Shown one piece after another: positions 62,496 through 64,000 of a stretch of DNA of 64,000 bases. The notes beneath the pieces were generated by a model. That model was not told the origin of the DNA and did not search any database. It saw nothing but the letters and a program-made list of their open reading frames with translations. The stretch comes from Belnapia moabensis DSM 16746 (lineage in GTDB: Bacteria > Pseudomonadota > Alphaproteobacteria > Acetobacterales > Acetobacteraceae): positions 34,016 to 98,015 of the forward strand of contig NZ_JQKB01000018.1 of assembly GCF_000745835.1 (NCBI RefSeq), given 5' to 3'. The position numbers and the translations under genes are program-made. Position 1 is the first letter of the stretch, and each line of letters starts with the position of its first letter.

Positions 62496-62566
62496 TCCCG
62501 CTGCTCCTTGGCCTTCCGGGCCGCTTCGCAGTCGTCACCGGCGCCCCGGGCGCCGACGGAGATTGA
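62492..62566 (+). pseudogene. 24-codon stub resembling an SDR N-terminus
   Basis: The ORF starts at an ATG overlapping the dehydrogenase stop (ATGA) and reads [20 protein letters not shown] before ADGD and a TGA. GRFAVVTGAPG resembles the first strand and glycine turn of SDR enzymes. ACAD and APH-like genes often occur with an SDR gene, so this may be the 5' stub left after deletion of one. It may also act only to couple translation to the kinase gene four bases later. Confidence 0.4.
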
Positions 62567-62570
62567 GCCT

Positions 62571-63656
62571 ATGTCCACGACTGCCACGGCGCCGCAGCCC
62601 GGTGTCCCGGTGCTGGTGCCGGTGCTCGGGAACCACCGCTTCGACGAGGCCGCGCTCGCGCGCTTCTTAGCCGGGAAACTGCCGGGCTTCGACGGCACCG
62701 GCCTCGTCGTCCGGCAGTTCCAGGGTGGGCAATCCAACCCGACCTTCCACCTGACGACGCCGTCCGGCGCCTACGTGCTTCGCAAGAAGCCACCCGGCAA
62801 GCTGCTGCCGTCAGCCCATGCGGTGGAGCGCGAGTTCCGCGTCATGCAGGCGTTGGACGGCAGCGCCGTGCCGGTGCCGCGGATGCGGCTGCTGTGCGAG
62901 GATGCGTCGATTATCGGCACGCCCTTCTTCGTGATGGACCATGTCGCGGGCCGCATCTTCGCCGACCGCGTCATGACGACCGGCACGCCATCCGAGCGCC
63001 GCGCCGTCTACGACGACCTGGCCCGCGTGCTGGCGGCCCTCCACGGCGTCGAATGGCGCGCGGCCGGCCTCACCGGTTTCGGCAAGACGGAGCGCTACAT
63101 GGAGCGCCAGGTCGAGCGGGGAATCAGGCAATGGCAGCAGGTCAAGGTGGAGGAGATGCCGGCCATGGACCGGGTCGGCGCCTGGCTCGCCGCCAACCTC
63201 CCCGCCGATGACGAGACCGCCATCGCCCATGGCGATTACCGCCTCGGCAACGTCATCATCCATCCGACCGAGCCGCGCGTCGTCGCCGTGCTGGACTGGG
63301 AACTCGCAACGCTCGGTCATCCGCTGGCCGACCTCGCCTATGCCTGCCTGACCTACCACATGCCGCCCGGCCCGTCCGGCCTCACCGGCGTACAGGACAT
63401 CGACTATCAGGCGATGGGCATTCCGACACAGGGCGAGTTCGTCGCCACCTACTGCGCTGCCGCCAACCGCCCAATTCCCGGGAATCTCGACGTCTTCATC
63501 GCCTTCTCGATGTTTCGCCTCGCTTCCATCGTGGCCGGCGTATGGCGGCGCAAGCTGGATGGCAACGCATCCGATCCACATGCCGTTGGCTACCGCGAGC
63601 GCTACCGCGGCATGGCGGAAAGCGCCTGGGCCATCGCTCGGCGCCTCGGCGCCTGA
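62571..63656 (+). CDS. APH-like phosphotransferase (ACAD10/11 kinase type)
   Basis: The 361-aa kinase has VVRQFQGGQSNPTFHLTTPS (nucleotide loop), YVLRKKPPGKLLPSAHAVER with the ATP lysines, the catalytic Brenner motif AHGDYRLGNVIIHP with His220 and Asp222, and AVLDWELATLGHPLADLAYA (Mg-binding Asp). These kinases phosphorylate 4-hydroxyacyl-CoA so that the partner dehydrogenase can eliminate the group. It is the last native gene before an insertion element. Confidence 0.92.
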   Translation: MSTTATAPQPGVPVLVPVLGNHRFDEAALARFLAGKLPGFDGTGLVVRQFQGGQSNPTFHLTTPSGAYVLRKKPPGKLLPSAHAVEREFRVMQALDGSAVPVPRMRLLCEDASIIGTPFFVMDHVAGRIFADRVMTTGTPSERRAVYDDLARVLAALHGVEWRAAGLTGFGKTERYMERQVERGIRQWQQVKVEEMPAMDRVGAWLAANLPADDETAIAHGDYRLGNVIIHPTEPRVVAVLDWELATLGHPLADLAYACLTYHMPPGPSGLTGVQDIDYQAMGIPTQGEFVATYCAAANRPIPGNLDVFIAFSMFRLASIVAGVWRRKLDGNASDPHAVGYRERYRGMAESAWAIARRLGA

Positions 63657-63672
63657 TACCAAATCCCACTGA

Positions 63673-64000
63673 TCAGAACCGATGCGCCCAATCGCGCAGT
63701 CCGATGGACATGATAGTCCAGGGCTGCTCGACGAGGCGGTTCCAGGCGCGACAGCAATGGTCGACGATGTCGTCGTAGCAGCGGAAGATGCGGTTGGAGA
63801 GCCAGTTGTCCCGCAGGAACTGCCAGGTGTTCTCGACCGGGTTCAATTCTGGACACTTGGGCGGCAGCGGGATGAGGGTGATGTTCGGCGGTACCTCGAG
63901 CCTGTCCGATAGGTGCCATCCGGCTTGGTCGAGCAGCAGCACGGCATGCGCGTTCGGCGCCACAGCGGCAGCGATCTCGGCGAGATGCAGGCTCATGGCT
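63673..64000 (-). mobile_element. IS630-family transposase, 3' part, cut by window edge
   Basis: On the minus strand the frame runs to the window end. It encodes AVLLLDQAGWHLSDRLEVPP, then PPKCPELNPVENTWQFLRDN with the last catalytic Glu in NPVENTW, and IGLRDWAHRF at the C-terminus. This is the classical second and third D/E region of IS630 transposases. The 16 bases between its stop and the kinase stop begin TACC, and IS630 elements insert at TA, so the element end probably lies directly at the kinase stop codon. The 5' part is outside the window, so activity cannot be judged. Confidence 0.85.

Overview
The window is about 70% GC with strong G/C third-position bias. Its gene content is typical of environmental alphaproteobacteria of the Acetobacteraceae/Roseomonas type: several orphan Bug-type tripartite tricarboxylate solute-binding proteins, two branched-chain amino acid type ABC transporters, CaiB/BaiF CoA transferase, GMC oxidoreductases, hydantoinase A/B and luciferase-like monooxygenases. 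The lineage is inferred from this style; there is no rRNA or tRNA to confirm it. No tRNA, rRNA or CRISPR array was seen.

Layout. (1) 192-3717, minus strand: a tightly coupled five-gene operon (68-aa protein, acyl-CoA dehydrogenase-fold flavoprotein, 36-aa membrane peptide, Bug protein, LLM flavin monooxygenase). (2) 4158-10829: secreted hydrolase, TetR regulator, a second LLM monooxygenase, a lipoprotein, an HxlR regulator divergent from NTF2-like and SDR genes, and an alpha/beta hydrolase. (3) 10862-14667: a decayed secreted-protein locus with a transposase scrap, a frameshifted choice-of-anchor-I/phytase-like gene, an intact 5'-nucleotidase carrying a C-terminal 21-residue repeat, and a frameshifted RTX gene. 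(4) 14708-18423: a siderophore-type TonB receptor and a PepSY membrane protein split by an in-frame amber codon. (5) 18696-23500: a dead amino-acid permease, then a hydantoinase A / hydantoinase B / Bug operon. (6) 23751-27545: topoisomerase III with a DUF5710 tail, a broken transposase and a coiled-coil protein, probably the remains of an integrated element. (7) 27685-37185: CoA transferase, SDR, MDR, ClpS, then an orphan solute-binding protein with a phytanoyl-CoA dioxygenase-like enzyme and two GMC oxidoreductases. (8) 37666-42361: IS5-like scrap, Bug protein, DMSO-reductase-family molybdoenzyme, ABC ATPase scrap and a small CGCCGG protein. (9) 42519-48019: livKHMGF-like transporter ending in a MetE-like methyltransferase. 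(10) 48283-51293: DUF3750 protein, IclR regulator, tyrosine phosphatase. (11) 51339-63656: Bug protein, PRISE-like reductase, a second branched-chain transporter, ADP-forming acyl-CoA synthetase, quinone oxidoreductase, acyl-CoA dehydrogenase and an APH-like kinase, bounded by an IS630-type transposase running off the window.

Overall this is a catabolic and uptake-rich accessory region: periplasmic binding proteins feed organic acids or amino acids to CoA activation and oxidation enzymes, and local regulators (TetR, HxlR, IclR) sit beside palindromic sites. At least four transposase traces and six broken genes show repeated insertion and decay. No clear undescribed defence or mobile system was found. 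The most interesting items are the doubly coupled 36-aa membrane ORF, the amber-interrupted PepSY protein, the repeat-tailed 5'-nucleotidase, and several perfect palindromes beside regulator genes.
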